A DNA stretch of 64,000 bases, taken from contig CAWUCO010000268.1 of assembly GCA_963920705.1 (NCBI GenBank), positions 3,224,001 to 3,288,000 of the forward strand, in the 5' to 3' direction. The translations under genes and the position numbers were made by a program. Origin of the DNA: Odiellus spinosus (taxonomy: Eukaryota; Arthropoda; Arachnida; Opiliones; Phalangiidae). Position 1 is the first letter of the stretch. Every line of letters begins with the position of its first letter. The notes beneath the pieces are model-generated. The model was not told the origin of the DNA. It ran no database searches and worked only from the letters and a program-made list of their open reading frames with translations. Positions 1-10,810 of this stretch are shown piece by piece.

Positions 1-7
1 TTTTATA

Positions 8-390
8 TTGGTCACAATTTTGCAATTTAGACAAAACCAAAGTCATTCGAAAGAGCAATTAATGGACAGTCTAAATAACAAGAGTTTTCAAAAATCCGTT
101 GAAAAACAAGAAAAATATGGCCAATTCAAGAAACCATACAATATCAAAATAGTAAAATTTCAGATTTTCAAAATTCGCTTTTTGATATTAGATGTTTTTT
201 GAATTGTCCATATTTTCCATGTTTTTCAACGGATTTTCCAAAACTCTTGTTTTTTAGATAGACCAATATTTGCTCTTTCGAGTAGTCTTAATTTTGTCTA
301 AATCGCTTAAAAATCAAAAGTTTTGTGTCCATTTGAATCCAATAATCTTGGATTTTTAAGTGTTTTTGCTTTATTTTAACCAATTTTATA
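8..390 (+). repeat. Representative satellite monomer (383 bp) with internal dyad
   Basis: Reference unit for the whole window. Its left arm (22-149) and right arm (180-306) are reverse complements of each other: I counted about 105 matches in 128 aligned positions with one 1-nt gap. The innermost 10 bp pair perfectly (140-149 AATATCAAAA with 180-189 TTTTGATATT). The 30-nt spacer 150-179 is not symmetric. Outside the arms, 337-353 forms a small hairpin (ATCCAA, loop TAATC, TTGGAT). The unit thus looks like two diverged half-units of about 190 bp joined in opposite orientation. Confidence 0.9.
22..306. repeat. Imperfect inverted repeat inside the monomer (hairpin or cruciform potential)
   Basis: The two arms keep register over about 128 bp with a single gap. 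Longest identical blocks are AAAATCCGTTGAAAAACA (18 bp), TCGAAAGAGCAA (12 bp), ATTTAGACAAAA (12 bp) and AACAAGAGTTTT (12 bp), each present in the left arm and, reverse-complemented, in the right arm. The same structure recurs in every monomer inspected. Single-stranded DNA or an RNA copy could fold into a stem of well over 100 bp with mismatches. Whether it does so in the cell is unknown. Confidence 0.88.
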
Positions 391-3300
391 TTTGTCACAA
401 TTTTAAAATTTAGACAAAACCAAAGTCATTCGAAAGAGCAATTAATGGACAGTCTAAATAATAAGAGTTTTCAAAAATCCGTTGAAAAACAAGAAAAATA
501 TGGCCAATTCAAGAAATCATAGAATATCAAAATAGTCAAATTTCAGATTTTCAAAATTCGCTTTTTGATATTAGATGTTTTTTGAATTGGCTATATTTTC
601 CATGTTTTTCAACGGATTTTCCAAAACTCTTGATTTTCAGATAGACCAATATTTGCTCTTTCGAGTGGTCTTAATTTTGTCTAAATCGCTTAAAAATCAA
701 AAGTTTTGTGACCATTTGAATCCAATAATCTTGGATTTTTAAGCGTTTTTGCTTAATTTTAACCAATTTTATATTGGTCACAATTTTGCAATTTACACAA
801 AACCAAAGTCATTCGAAAGAGCAATTAATGGACAGTCTAAATAACAAGAGTTTTCAAAAATCCGTTGAAAAACAAGAAAAATATGGCCAATTCAAGAAAC
901 CATACAATATCAAAATAGTAAAATTTCAGATTTTCAAAATTCGCTTTTTGATATTAGATGTTTTTTGAATTGTCCATATTTTCCATGTTTTTCAACGGAT
1001 TTTCCAAAACTCTTGTTTTTTAGATAGACCAATATTTGCTCTTTCGAGTAGTCTTAATTTTGTCTAAATCGCTTAAAAATCAAAAGTTTTGTGTCCATTT
1101 GAATCCAATAATCTTGGATTTTTAAGTGTTTTTGCTTTATTTTAACCAATTTTATATTTGTCACAATTTTGCAATTTACACAAAACCAAAGTCATTCGAA
1201 AGAGCAATTAATGGACAGTCTAAATAATAAGAGTTTTCAAAAATCCGTTGAAAAACAAGAAAAATATGGCCAATTCAATAAATCATAGAATATCAAAATA
1301 GTCAAATTTCAGATTTTCAAAATTCGCTTTTTGATATTAGATGCTTTTTGAATTGTCCATATTTTCCATGTTTTTCAACGGATTTTTCAAAACTCTAGTT
1401 TTTTAGATAGACCAATATTTGCTCTTTCGAGTGGTCTTAATTTTGTCTAAATCGCTTAAAAATCAAAAGTTTTGTGTCCATTTGAATCCAATAATCTTGG
1501 ATTTTTAAGTGTTTTTGCTTTATTTTAACCAATTTTATATTTGTCACAATTTTGCAATTTACACAAAACCAAAGTCATTCGAAAGAGCAATTAATGGACA
1601 GTCTAAATAATAAGAGTTTTCAAAAATCCGTTGAAAAACAAGAAAAATATGGCCAATTCAAGAAATCATAGAATATCAAAATAGTCAAATTTCAGATTTT
1701 CAAAATTCGCTTTTTGATATTAGATGCTTTTTGAATTGTCCATATTTTCCATGTTTTTCAACGCATTTTCCAAAACTCTAGTTTTTTAGATAGACCAATA
1801 TTTGCTCTTTCGAGTGGTCTTAATTTTGTCTAAATCGCTTAAAAATCAAAAGTTTTGTGACCATTTGAATCCAATAATCTTGGATTTTTAAGCGTTTTTG
1901 CTTAATTTTAACCAATTTTATATTGGTCACAATTTTGCAATTTAGACAAAACCAAAGTCATTCGAAAGAGCAATTAATGGACAGTCTAAATAACAAGAGT
2001 TTTCAAAAATCCGTTGAAAAACAAGAAAAATATGGCCAATTCAAGAAACCATACAATATCAAAATAGTAAAATTTCAGATTTTCAAAATTCGCTTTTTGA
2101 TATTAGATGTTTTTTGAATTGTCCATATTTTCCATGTTTTTCAACGGATTTTCCAAAACTCTTGTTTTTTAGATAGACCAATATTTGCTCTTTCGAGTAT
2201 CTTAATTTTGTCTAAATCGCTTAAAAATCAAAAGTTTTGTGTCCATTTGAATCCAATAATCTTGGATTTTTAAGTGTTTTTGCTTTATTTTAACCAATTT
2301 TATATTTGTCACAATTTTAAAATTTAGACAAAACCAAAGTCATTCGAAAGAGCAATTAATGGACAGTCTAAATAATAAGAGTTTTCAAAAATCCGTTGAA
2401 AAACAAGAAAAATATGGCCAATTCAAGAAATCATAGAATATCAAAATAGTCAAATTTCAGATTTTCAAAATTCGCTTTTTGATATTAGATGTTTTTTGAA
2501 TTGGCTATATTTTCCATGTTTTTCAACGGATTTTCCAAAACTCTTGATTTTCAGATAGACCAATATTTGCTCTTTCGAGTGGTCTTAATTTTGTCTAAAT
2601 CGCTTAAAAATCAAAAGTTTTGTGACCATTTGAATCCAATAATCTTGGATTTTTAAGCGTTTTTGCTTAATTTTAACCAATTTTATATTGGTCACAATTT
2701 TGCAATTTACACAAAACCAAAGTCATTCGAAAGTACAATTAATGGACAGTCTAAATAATAAGAGTTTTCAAAAATCCGTTGAAAAACAAGAAAAATATGG
2801 CCAATTCAAGAAACCATACAATATCAAAATAGTAAAATTTCAGATTTTCAAAATTCGCTTTTTGATATTAGATGCTTTTTGAATTGTCCATATTTTTCAT
2901 GTTTTTCAACGGATTTTCCAAAACTCTTGTTTTTTAGATAGACCAATATTTGCTCTTTCGAGTAGTCTTAATTTTGTCTAAATCGCTTAAAAATCAAAAG
3001 TTTTGTGTCCATTTGAATCCAATAATCTTGGATTTTTAAGTGTTTTTGCTTTATTTTAACCAATTTTATATTTGTCACAATTTTGCAATTTACACAAAAC
3101 CAAAGTCATTCGAAAGAGCAATTAATGGACAGTCTAAATAATAAGAGTTTTCAAAAATCCGTTGAAAAACAAGAAAAATATGGCCAATTCAAGAAATCAT
3201 AGAATATCAAAATAGTCAAATTTCAGATTTTCAAAATTCGCTTTTTGATATTAGATGCTTTTTGAATTGTCCATATTTTCCATGTTTTTCAACGCATTTT

Positions 3301-3790
3301 CCAAAACTCTAGTTTTTTAGATAGACCAATATTTGCTCTTTCGAGTGGTCTTAATTTTGTCTAAATCGCTTAAAAATCAAAAGTTTTGTGTCCATTTGAA
3401 TCCAATAATCTTGGATTTTTAAGTGTTTTTGCTTTATTTTAACCAATTTTATATTTGTCACAATTTTGCAATTTACACAAAACCAAAGTCATTCGAAAGA
3501 GCAATTAATGGACAGTCTAAATAATAAGAGTTTTCAAAAATCCGTTGAAAAACAAGAAAAATATGGCCAATTCAAGAAATCATAGAATATCAAAATAGTC
3601 AAATTTCAGATTTTCAAAATTCGCTTTTTGATATTAGATGCTTTTTGAATTGTCCATATTTTCCATGTTTTTCAACGCATTTTCCAAAACTCTAGTTTTT
3701 TAGATAGACCAATATTTGCTCTTTCGAGTGGTCTTAATTTTGTCTAAATCGCTTAAAAATCAAAAGTTTTGTGACCATTTGAATCCAATA
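240..3790 (+). repeat. Multi-monomer block duplicated about 6.89 kb downstream (left copy)
   Basis: The order of monomer subtypes in this block recurs at about 7130-10667 with a constant offset of about 6887 bp (774 to 7662, 1923 to 8809, 2688 to 9575). A rare shared variant, TATTTTTCAT, occurs at 2891 and at 9778. The two copies flank the trimer block 3837-6960. This indicates amplification of a segment of nine or so monomers, not only of single monomers. Boundaries are approximate because neighbouring monomers are so similar. Confidence 0.75.
706..783. repeat. Inverted repeat across the monomer-monomer boundary
   Basis: TTGTGACCA at 706-714 pairs perfectly with TGGTCACAA at 775-783. Between them lie the hairpin ATCCAA/TTGGAT and the element AAGCGTTTTTGCTT (741-754), whose ends also pair (AAGC/GCTT). 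This arrangement occurs wherever a GTGACC-type monomer is followed by a TTGGTCAC-type monomer, for example at 1854-1931, and is imperfect in other subtype combinations. No function is claimed. Confidence 0.7.
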
Positions 3791-3836
3791 ATCTTGGATG
3801 TTTAAGCGTTTTTGCTTAATTTTAACCAATTTTATA

Positions 3837-6800
3837 TTGGTCACAATTTTGCAATTTAGACAAAACCAAAGTCATTCGAAAGAGCAATTAATGGACAGTC
3901 TAAATAACAAGAGTTTTCAAAAATCCGTTGAAAAACAAGAAAAATATGGCCAATTCAAGAAACCATACAATATCAAAATAGTCAAATTTCAGATTTTAAA
4001 AATTCGCTTTTTGATATTAGATGTTTTTTGAATTGGCTATATTTTCCATGTTTTTCAACGGATTTTCCAAAACTCTTGTTTTTTAGATAGACCAATATTT
4101 GCTCTTTCGAGTGGTCTTAATTTTGTCTAAATCGCTTAAAAATCAAAAGTTTTGTGTCCATTTGAATCCAATAATGTTGGATTTTTAAGTGTTTTTGCTT
4201 AATTTTAACCAATTTTATAATTGTCACAATTTTGCAATTTAGACAAAACCAAAGTCATTCGAAGGAGCAATTAATGGACAGTCTAAATAATAAGAGTTTT
4301 CAAAAATCCGTTGAAAAACAAGAAAAATATGGCCAATTCAAGAAACCATACAATATCAAAATAGTCAAATTTCAGATTTTAAAAATTCGCTTTTTGATAT
4401 TAGATGTTTTTTGAATTGGCCATATTTTTCTTGTTTTTCAACGGATTTTCCAAAACTCTTGTTTTTTAGATAGACCAATATTTGCTCTTTCGAGTGGTCT
4501 AATTTTGTCTAAATCGCTTAAAAATCAAAAGTTTTGTGTCCATTTGAATCCAATAATCTTGGATTTTTAAGCGTTTTTGCTTAATTTTAACCAATTTTAT
4601 ATTTGTCACAATTTAGCAATTTAGACAAAACCAAAGTCATTCGAAAGAGCAATTAATGGACAGTCTAAATAATAAGAGTTTTCAAAAATCCGTTGAAAAA
4701 CAAGAAAAATATGGCCAATTCAAAAAACCATACAATATCAAAATAGTAAAATTTCAGATTTTCAAAATTCGCTTTTTGATATTAGATGTTTTTTGAATTG
4801 GCCATATTTTTCTTGTTTTTCAACGGATTTTCCAAAACTCTTGTTTTTTAGATAGACCAATATTTGCTCTTTCGAGTGGTCTTAATTTTGTCTAAATCGC
4901 TTAACAATCAAAAGTTTTGTGTCCATTTGAATCCAATAATCTTGGATTTTTAAGTGTTTTTGCTTAATTTTAACCAATTTTATAATTGTCACAATTTTGC
5001 AATTTAGACAAAACCAAAGTCATTCGAAAGAGCAATTAATGGACAGTCTAAATAATAAGAGTTTTCAAAAATCCGTTGAAAAACAAGAAAAATATGGCCA
5101 ATTCAAAAACCATACAATATCAAAATAGTCAAATTTCAGATTATAAAAATTCGCTTTTTGATATTAGATGTTTTTTGAATTGGCTATATTTTCCATGTTT
5201 TTCAACGGATTTTCCAAAACTCTTGTTTTTTAGATAGACCAATATTTGCTCTTTCGAGTGGTCTTAATTTTGTCTAAATCGCTTAAAAATCAAAAGTTTT
5301 GTGTCCATTTGAATCCAATAATGTTGGATTTTTAAGTGTTTTTGCTTAATTTTAACCAATTTTATAATTGTCACAATTTTGCAATTTAGACAAAACCAAA
5401 GTCATTCGAAGGAGCAATTAATGGACAGTCTAAATAATAAGAGTTTTCAAAAATCCGTTGAAAAACAAGAAAAATATGGCCAATTCAAGAAACCATACAA
5501 TATCAAAATAGTCAAATTTCAGATTTTAAAAATTCGCTTTTTGATATTAGATGTTTTTTGAATTGGCCATATTTTTCTTGTTTTTCAACGGATTTTCCAA
5601 AACTCTTGTTTTTTAGATAGACCAATATTTGGTCTTTCGAGTGGTATAATTTTGTCTAAATCGCTTAAAAATCAAAAGTTTTGTGTCCATTTGAATCCAA
5701 TAATCTTGGATTTTTAAGTGTTTTTGCTTAATTTTAACCAATTTTATATTTGTCACAATTTAGCAATTTAGACAAAACCAAAGTCATTCGAAAGAGCAAT
5801 TAATGGACAGTCTAAATAATAAGAGTTTTCAAAAATCCGTTGAAAAACAAGAAAAATATGGCCAATTCAAAAAACCATACAATATCAAAATAGTAAAATT
5901 TCAGATTTTCAAAATTCGCTTTTTGATATTAGATGTTTTTTGAATTGGCCATATTTTTCTTGTTTTTCAACGGATTTTCCAAAACTCTTGTTTTTTAGAT
6001 AGACCAATATTTGCTCTTTCGAGTGGTCTTAATTTTGTCTAAATCGCTTAACAATCAAAAGTTTTGTGTCCATTTGAATCCAATAATCTTGGATTTTTAA
6101 GTGTTTTTGCTTAATTTTAACCAATTTTATAATTGTCACAATTTTGCAATTTAGACAAAACCAAAGTCATTCGAAAGAGCAATTAATGGACAGTCTAAAT
6201 AATAAGAGTTTTCAAAAATCCGTTGAAAAACAAGAAAAATATGGCCAATTCAAAAACCATACAATATCAAAATAGTCAAATTTCAGATTATAAAAATTCG
6301 CTTTTTGATATTAGATGTTTTTTGAATTGGCTATATTTTCCATGTTTTTCAACGGATTTTCCAAAACTCTTGTTTTTTAGATAGACCAATATTTGCTCTT
6401 TCGAGTGGTCTTAATTTTGTCTAAATCGCTTAAAAATCAAAAGTTTTGTGTCCATTTGAATCCAATAATGTTGGATTTTTAAGTGTTTTTGCTTAATTTT
6501 AACCAATTTTATAATTGTCACAATTTTGCAATTTAGACAAAACCAAAGTCATTCGAAGGAGCAATTAATGGACAGTCTAAATAATAAGAGTTTTCAAAAA
6601 TCCGTTGAAAAACAAGAAAAATATGGCCAATTCAAGAAACCATACAATATCAAAATAGTCAAATTTCAGATTTTAAAAATTCGCTTTTTGATATTAGATG
6701 TTTTTTGAATTGGCCATATTTTTCTTGTTTTTCAACGGATTTTCCAAAACTCTTGTTTTTTAGATAGACCAATATTTGGTCTTTCGAGTGGTCTAATTTT

Positions 6801-6960
6801 GTCTAAATCGCTTAAAAATCAAAAGTTTTGTGTCCATTTGAATCCAATAATCTTGGATTTTTAAGTGTTTTTGCTTAATTTTAACCAATTTTATATTTGT
6901 CACAATTTAGCAATTTAGACAAAACCAAAGTCATTCGAAAGAGCAATTAATGGACAGTCT
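3837..6960 (+). repeat. Trimeric higher-order repeat, 1147-bp period, about three copies
   Basis: Three consecutive monomers repeat as a unit of 1147 bp. The private variant GAAGGAGCAA occurs at 4261, 5408 and 6555, exactly 1147 bp apart. Copies 2 and 3 also share a one-base shorter CAAAAACCATAC and the change GATTATAAAAATTC, which copy 1 lacks, so copies 2 and 3 are the more recent pair. The block is embedded between the two copies of the 6.89-kb-offset duplication. Confidence 0.85.
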
Positions 6961-7129
6961 AAATAACAAGAGTTTTCAAAAATCCGTTGAAAAACAAGAA
7001 AAATATGGCCAATTCAAGAAATCATAGAATATCAAAATAGTCAAATTTAAGATTTTCAAAATTCGCTTTTTGATATTAGATGCTTTTTGAATTGTCCATA
7101 TTTTCCATGTTTTTCAACGCATTTTCCAA

Positions 7130-10100
7130 AACTCTAGTTTTTTAGATAGACCAATATTTGCTCTTTCGAGTAGTGTTAATTTTGTCTAAATCGCTTAAAA
7201 ATCAAAAGTTTTGTGTCCATTTGAATCCAATAATCTTGGATTTTTAAGTGTTTTTGCTTTATTTTAACCAATTTTATATTTGTCACAATTTTAAAATTTA
7301 GACAAAACCAAAGTCATTCGAAAGAGCAATTAATGGACAGTCTAAATAATAAGAGTTTTCAAAAATCCGTTGAAAAACAAGAAAAATATGGCCAATTCAA
7401 GAAATCATAGAATATCAAAATAGTCAAATTTCAGATTTTCAAAATTCGCTTTTTGATATTAGATGTTTTTTGAATTGGCTATATTTTCCATATTTTTCAA
7501 CGGATTTTCCAAAACTCTTGATTTTCAGATAGACCAATATTTGCTCTTTCGAGTGGTCTTAATTTTGTCTAAATCGCTTAAAAATCAAAAGTTTTGTGAC
7601 CATTTGAATCCAATAATCTTGGATTTTTAAGCGTTTTTGCTTAATTTTAACCAATTTTATATTGGTCACAATTTTGCAATTTACACAAAACCAAAGTCAT
7701 TCGAAAGAGCAATTAATGGACAGTCTAAATAACAAGAATTTTCAAAAATCCGTTGAAAAACAAGAAAAATATGGCCAATTCAAGAAACCATACAATATCA
7801 AAATAGTAAAATTTCAGATTTTCAAAATTCGCTTTTTGATATTAGATGTTTTTTGAATTGTCCATATTTTCCATGTTTTTCAACGGATTTTCCAAAACTC
7901 TTGTTTTTTAGATAGACCAATATTTGCTCTTTCGAGTAGTCTTAATTTTGTCTAAATCGCTTAAAAATCAAAAGTTTTGTGTCCATTTGAATCCAATAAT
8001 CTTGGATTTTTGTGTTTTTGCTTTATTTTAACCAATTTTATATTTGTCACAATTTTGCAATTTACACAAAACCAAAGTCATTCGAAAGAGCAATTAATGG
8101 ACAGTCTAAATAATAAGAGTTTTCAAAAATCCGTTGAAAAACAAGAAAAATATGGCCAATTCAATAAATCATAGAATATCAAAATAGTCAAATTTCAGAT
8201 TTTCAAAATTCGCTTTTTGATATTAGATGCTTTTTGAATTGTCCATATTTTCCATGTTTTTCAACGGATTTTCCAAAACTCTAGTTTTTTAGATAGACCA
8301 ATATTTGCTCTTTCGAGTGGTCTTAATTTTGTCTAAATCGCTTAAAAATCAAAAGTTTTGTGTCCATTTGAATCCAATAATCTTGGATTTTTAAGTGTTT
8401 TTGCTTTATTTTAACCAATTTTATATTTGTCACAATTTTGCAATTTACACAAAACCAAAGTCATTCGAAAGAGCAATTAATGGACAGTCTAAATAATAAA
8501 AGTTTTCAAAAATCCGTTGAAAAACAAGAAAAATATGGCCAATTCAAGAAATCATAGAATATCAAAATAGTCAAATTTCAGATTTTCAAAATTCGCTTTT
8601 TGATATTAGATGCTTTTTGAATTGTCCATATTTTCCATGTTTTTCAACGCATTTTCCAAAACTCTAGTTTTTTAGATAGACCAATATTTGCTCTTTCGAG
8701 TGGTCTTAATTTTGTCTAAATCGCTTAAAAATCAAAAGTTTTGTGACCATTTGAATCCAATAATCTTGGATTTTTAAGCGTTTTTGCTTAATTTTAACCA
8801 ATTTTATATTGGTCACAATTTTGCAATTTAGACAAAACCAAAGTCATTCGAAAGAGCAATTAATGGACAGTCTAAATAACAAGAGTTTTCAAAAATCCGT
8901 TGAAAAACAAGAAAAATATGGCCAATTCAAGAAACCATACAATATCAAAATAGTAAAATTTCAGATTTTCAAAATTCGCTTTTTGATATTAGATGTTTTT
9001 TGAATTGTCCATATTTTCCATGTTTTTCAACGGATTTTCCAAAACTCTTGTTTTTTAGATAGACCAATATTTGCTCTTTCGAGTAGTCTTAATTTTGTCT
9101 AAATCGCTTAAAAATCAAAAGTTTTGTGTCCATTTGAATCCAATAATCTTGGATTTTTAAGTGTTTTTGCTTTATTTTAACCAATTTTATATTTGTCACA
9201 ATTTTAAAATTTAGACAAAACCAAAGTCATTCGAAAGAGCAATTAATGGACAGTCTAAATAATAAGAGTTTTCAAAAATCCGTTGAAAAACAAGAAAAAT
9301 ATGGCCAATTCAAGAAATCATAGAATATCAAAATAGTCAAATTTCAGATTTTCAAAATTCGCTTTTTGATATTAGATGTTTTTTGAATTGGCTATATTTT
9401 CCATGTTTTTCAACGGATTTTCCAAAACTCTTGATTTTCAGATAGACCAATATTTGCTCTTTCGAGTGGTCTTAATTTTGTCTAAATCGCTTAAAAATCA
9501 AAAGTTTTGTGACCATTTGAATCCAATAATCTTGGATTTTTAAGCGTTTTTGCTTAATTTTAACCAATTTTATATTGGTCACAATTTTGCAATTTACACA
9601 AAACCAAAGTCATTCGAAAGAGCAATTAATGGACAGTCTAAATAATAAGAGTTTTCAAAAATCCGTTGAAAAACAAGAAAAATATGGCCAATTCAAGAAA
9701 CCATACAATATCAAAATAGTAAAATTTCAGATTTTCAAAATTCGCTTTTTGATATTAGATGCTTTTTGAATTGTCCATATTTTTCATGTTTTTCAACGGA
9801 TTTTCCAAAACTCTTGTTTTTTAGATAGACCAATATTTGCTCTTTCGAGTAGTCTTAATTTTGTCTAAATCGCTTAAAAATCAAAAGTTTTGTGTCCATT
9901 TGAATCCAATAATCTTGGATTTTTAAGTGTTTTTGCTTTATTTTAACCAATTTTATATTTGTCACAATTTTGCAATTTACACAAAACCAAAGTCATTCGA
10001 AAGAGCAATTAATGGACAGTCTAAATAATAAGAGTTTTCAAAAATCCGTTGAAAAACAAGAAAAATATGGCCAATTCAAGAAATCATAGAATATCAAAAT

Positions 10101-10667
10101 AGTCAAATTTCAGATTTTCAAAATTCGCTTTTTGATATTAGATGCTTTTTGAATTGTCCATATTTTCCATGTTTTTCAACGCATTTTCCAAAACTCTAGT
10201 TTTTTAGATAGACCAATATTTGCTCTTTCGAGTGGTCTTAATTTTGTCTAAATCGCTTAAAAATCAAAAGTTTTGTGACCATTTGAATCCAATAATCTTG
10301 GATTTTTAAGCGTTTTTGCTTAATTTTAACCAATTTTATATTGGTCACAATTTTGCAATTTAGACAAAACCAAAGTCATTCGAAAGAGCAATTAATGGAC
10401 AGTCTAAATAACAAGAGTTTTCAAAAATCCGTTGAAAAACAAGAAAAATATGGCCAATTCAAGAAACCATACAATATCAAAATTGTAAAATTTCAGATTT
10501 TCAAAATTCGCTTTTTGATATTAGATGTTTTTTGAATTGTCCATATTTTCCATGTTTTTCAACGGATTTTCCAAAACTCTTGTTTTTTAGATAGACTAAT
10601 ATTTGCTCTTTCGAGTAGTCTTAATTTTGTCTAAATCGCTTAAAAATCAAAAGTTTTGTGTCCATTT
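7130..10667 (+). repeat. Multi-monomer block, right copy of the 6.89-kb-offset duplication
   Basis: Counterpart of 240-3790, with the same order of subtypes: AATTTTAAAATTT monomers near 7285 and 9200, and GTGACC-type units in the same places. Small differences exist. For example, the left copy has CGAAAGTACAATT near 2728 where this copy has the common CGAAAGAGCAATT, and this copy has a short deletion near 8010 (GGATTTTTGTG). It is cut by the LINE insertion at its right end. Confidence 0.72.
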
Positions 10668-10682
10668 AATAATAATAATAAT
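10668..10682 (-). repeat. LINE 3' tail: five ATT (AAT) triplets
   Basis: Five AAT triplets on the plus strand, directly abutting satellite at 10667. Simple-repeat tails replace poly(A) in several LINE clades. The tail resembles the satellite target itself (AATAATCTT occurs 6 bases into the displaced monomer end), which obscures any target-site duplication. Confidence 0.85.
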
Positions 10683-10687
10683 CTTTC

Positions 10688-10693
10688 TTTATT
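10688..10693 (-). terminator. AATAAA polyadenylation-type signal in the LINE 3' UTR
   Basis: On the minus strand GATAAATAAAGAAAG places AATAAA a few bases before the ATT-repeat tail at the 3' end of the element. Position and sequence fit a polyadenylation signal. Elements with ATT or TAA tails may not rely on poly(A), so use is uncertain. Confidence 0.5.
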
Positions 10694-10810
10694 TATCAAC
10701 TCTTGTGATTACATTAATTTGGGGCCGGCCAAGTCGTAGACCGACTTTTAGGCCGCAATATAGTTGGAATTTAAATTGTGTTAAACATACAAATGGGTAA
10801 CTCTAAACAT
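10694..10810 (-). other. LINE 3' UTR
   Basis: Short 3' UTR between the ORF2 stop (10811) and the AATAAA. It contains GC-richer GGGGCCGGCC near 10722 and no further reading frame. In target-primed reverse transcription this region is normally what the element's own reverse transcriptase recognises. Confidence 0.7.

Larger units (their letters stand above)
1..10667 (+). repeat. 383-bp satellite array, forward block 1
   Basis: About 28 head-to-tail monomers of a 383-bp AT-rich satellite. The repeat is seen directly: landmarks such as the start of the unit (TTGGTCACAA or TTTGTCACAA), CATTCGAAAGAGCAATTAA and CCAATAATCTTGGAT return every 382-384 bp. Monomers differ by a few per cent and fall into recurring subtypes: AACCATAC versus AATCATAG in the middle, GTGTCC versus GTGACC near the end, and AATTTTGCAATTT versus AATTTTAAAATTT near the start. 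The block has no gene and no interspersed element until the LINE junction at 10667/10668. Likely role, by inference, is centromeric or pericentromeric heterochromatin. Confidence 0.97.

Noticed and set aside
41-60. Possible CENP-B box (TTCG....A..CGGG) at CATTCGAAAGAGCAATTAA
   Set aside because: The first half, TTCGAAAGA, fits, but the required CGGG part is absent, so only a weak partial match remains.
8-202. Recurrent 60-65 codon open frame in dozens of satellite monomers (both orientations)
   Set aside because: It recurs only because the monomer repeats. Nearly all copies begin at TTG, not ATG. Other monomer subtypes carry an in-frame stop (AATCATAG). There is no recognisable domain. It is best seen as a by-product of AT-rich repeat sequence.
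10603-10800. 65-codon frame across the left LINE junction
   Set aside because: It joins satellite to the LINE 3' UTR by chance and starts at TTG.
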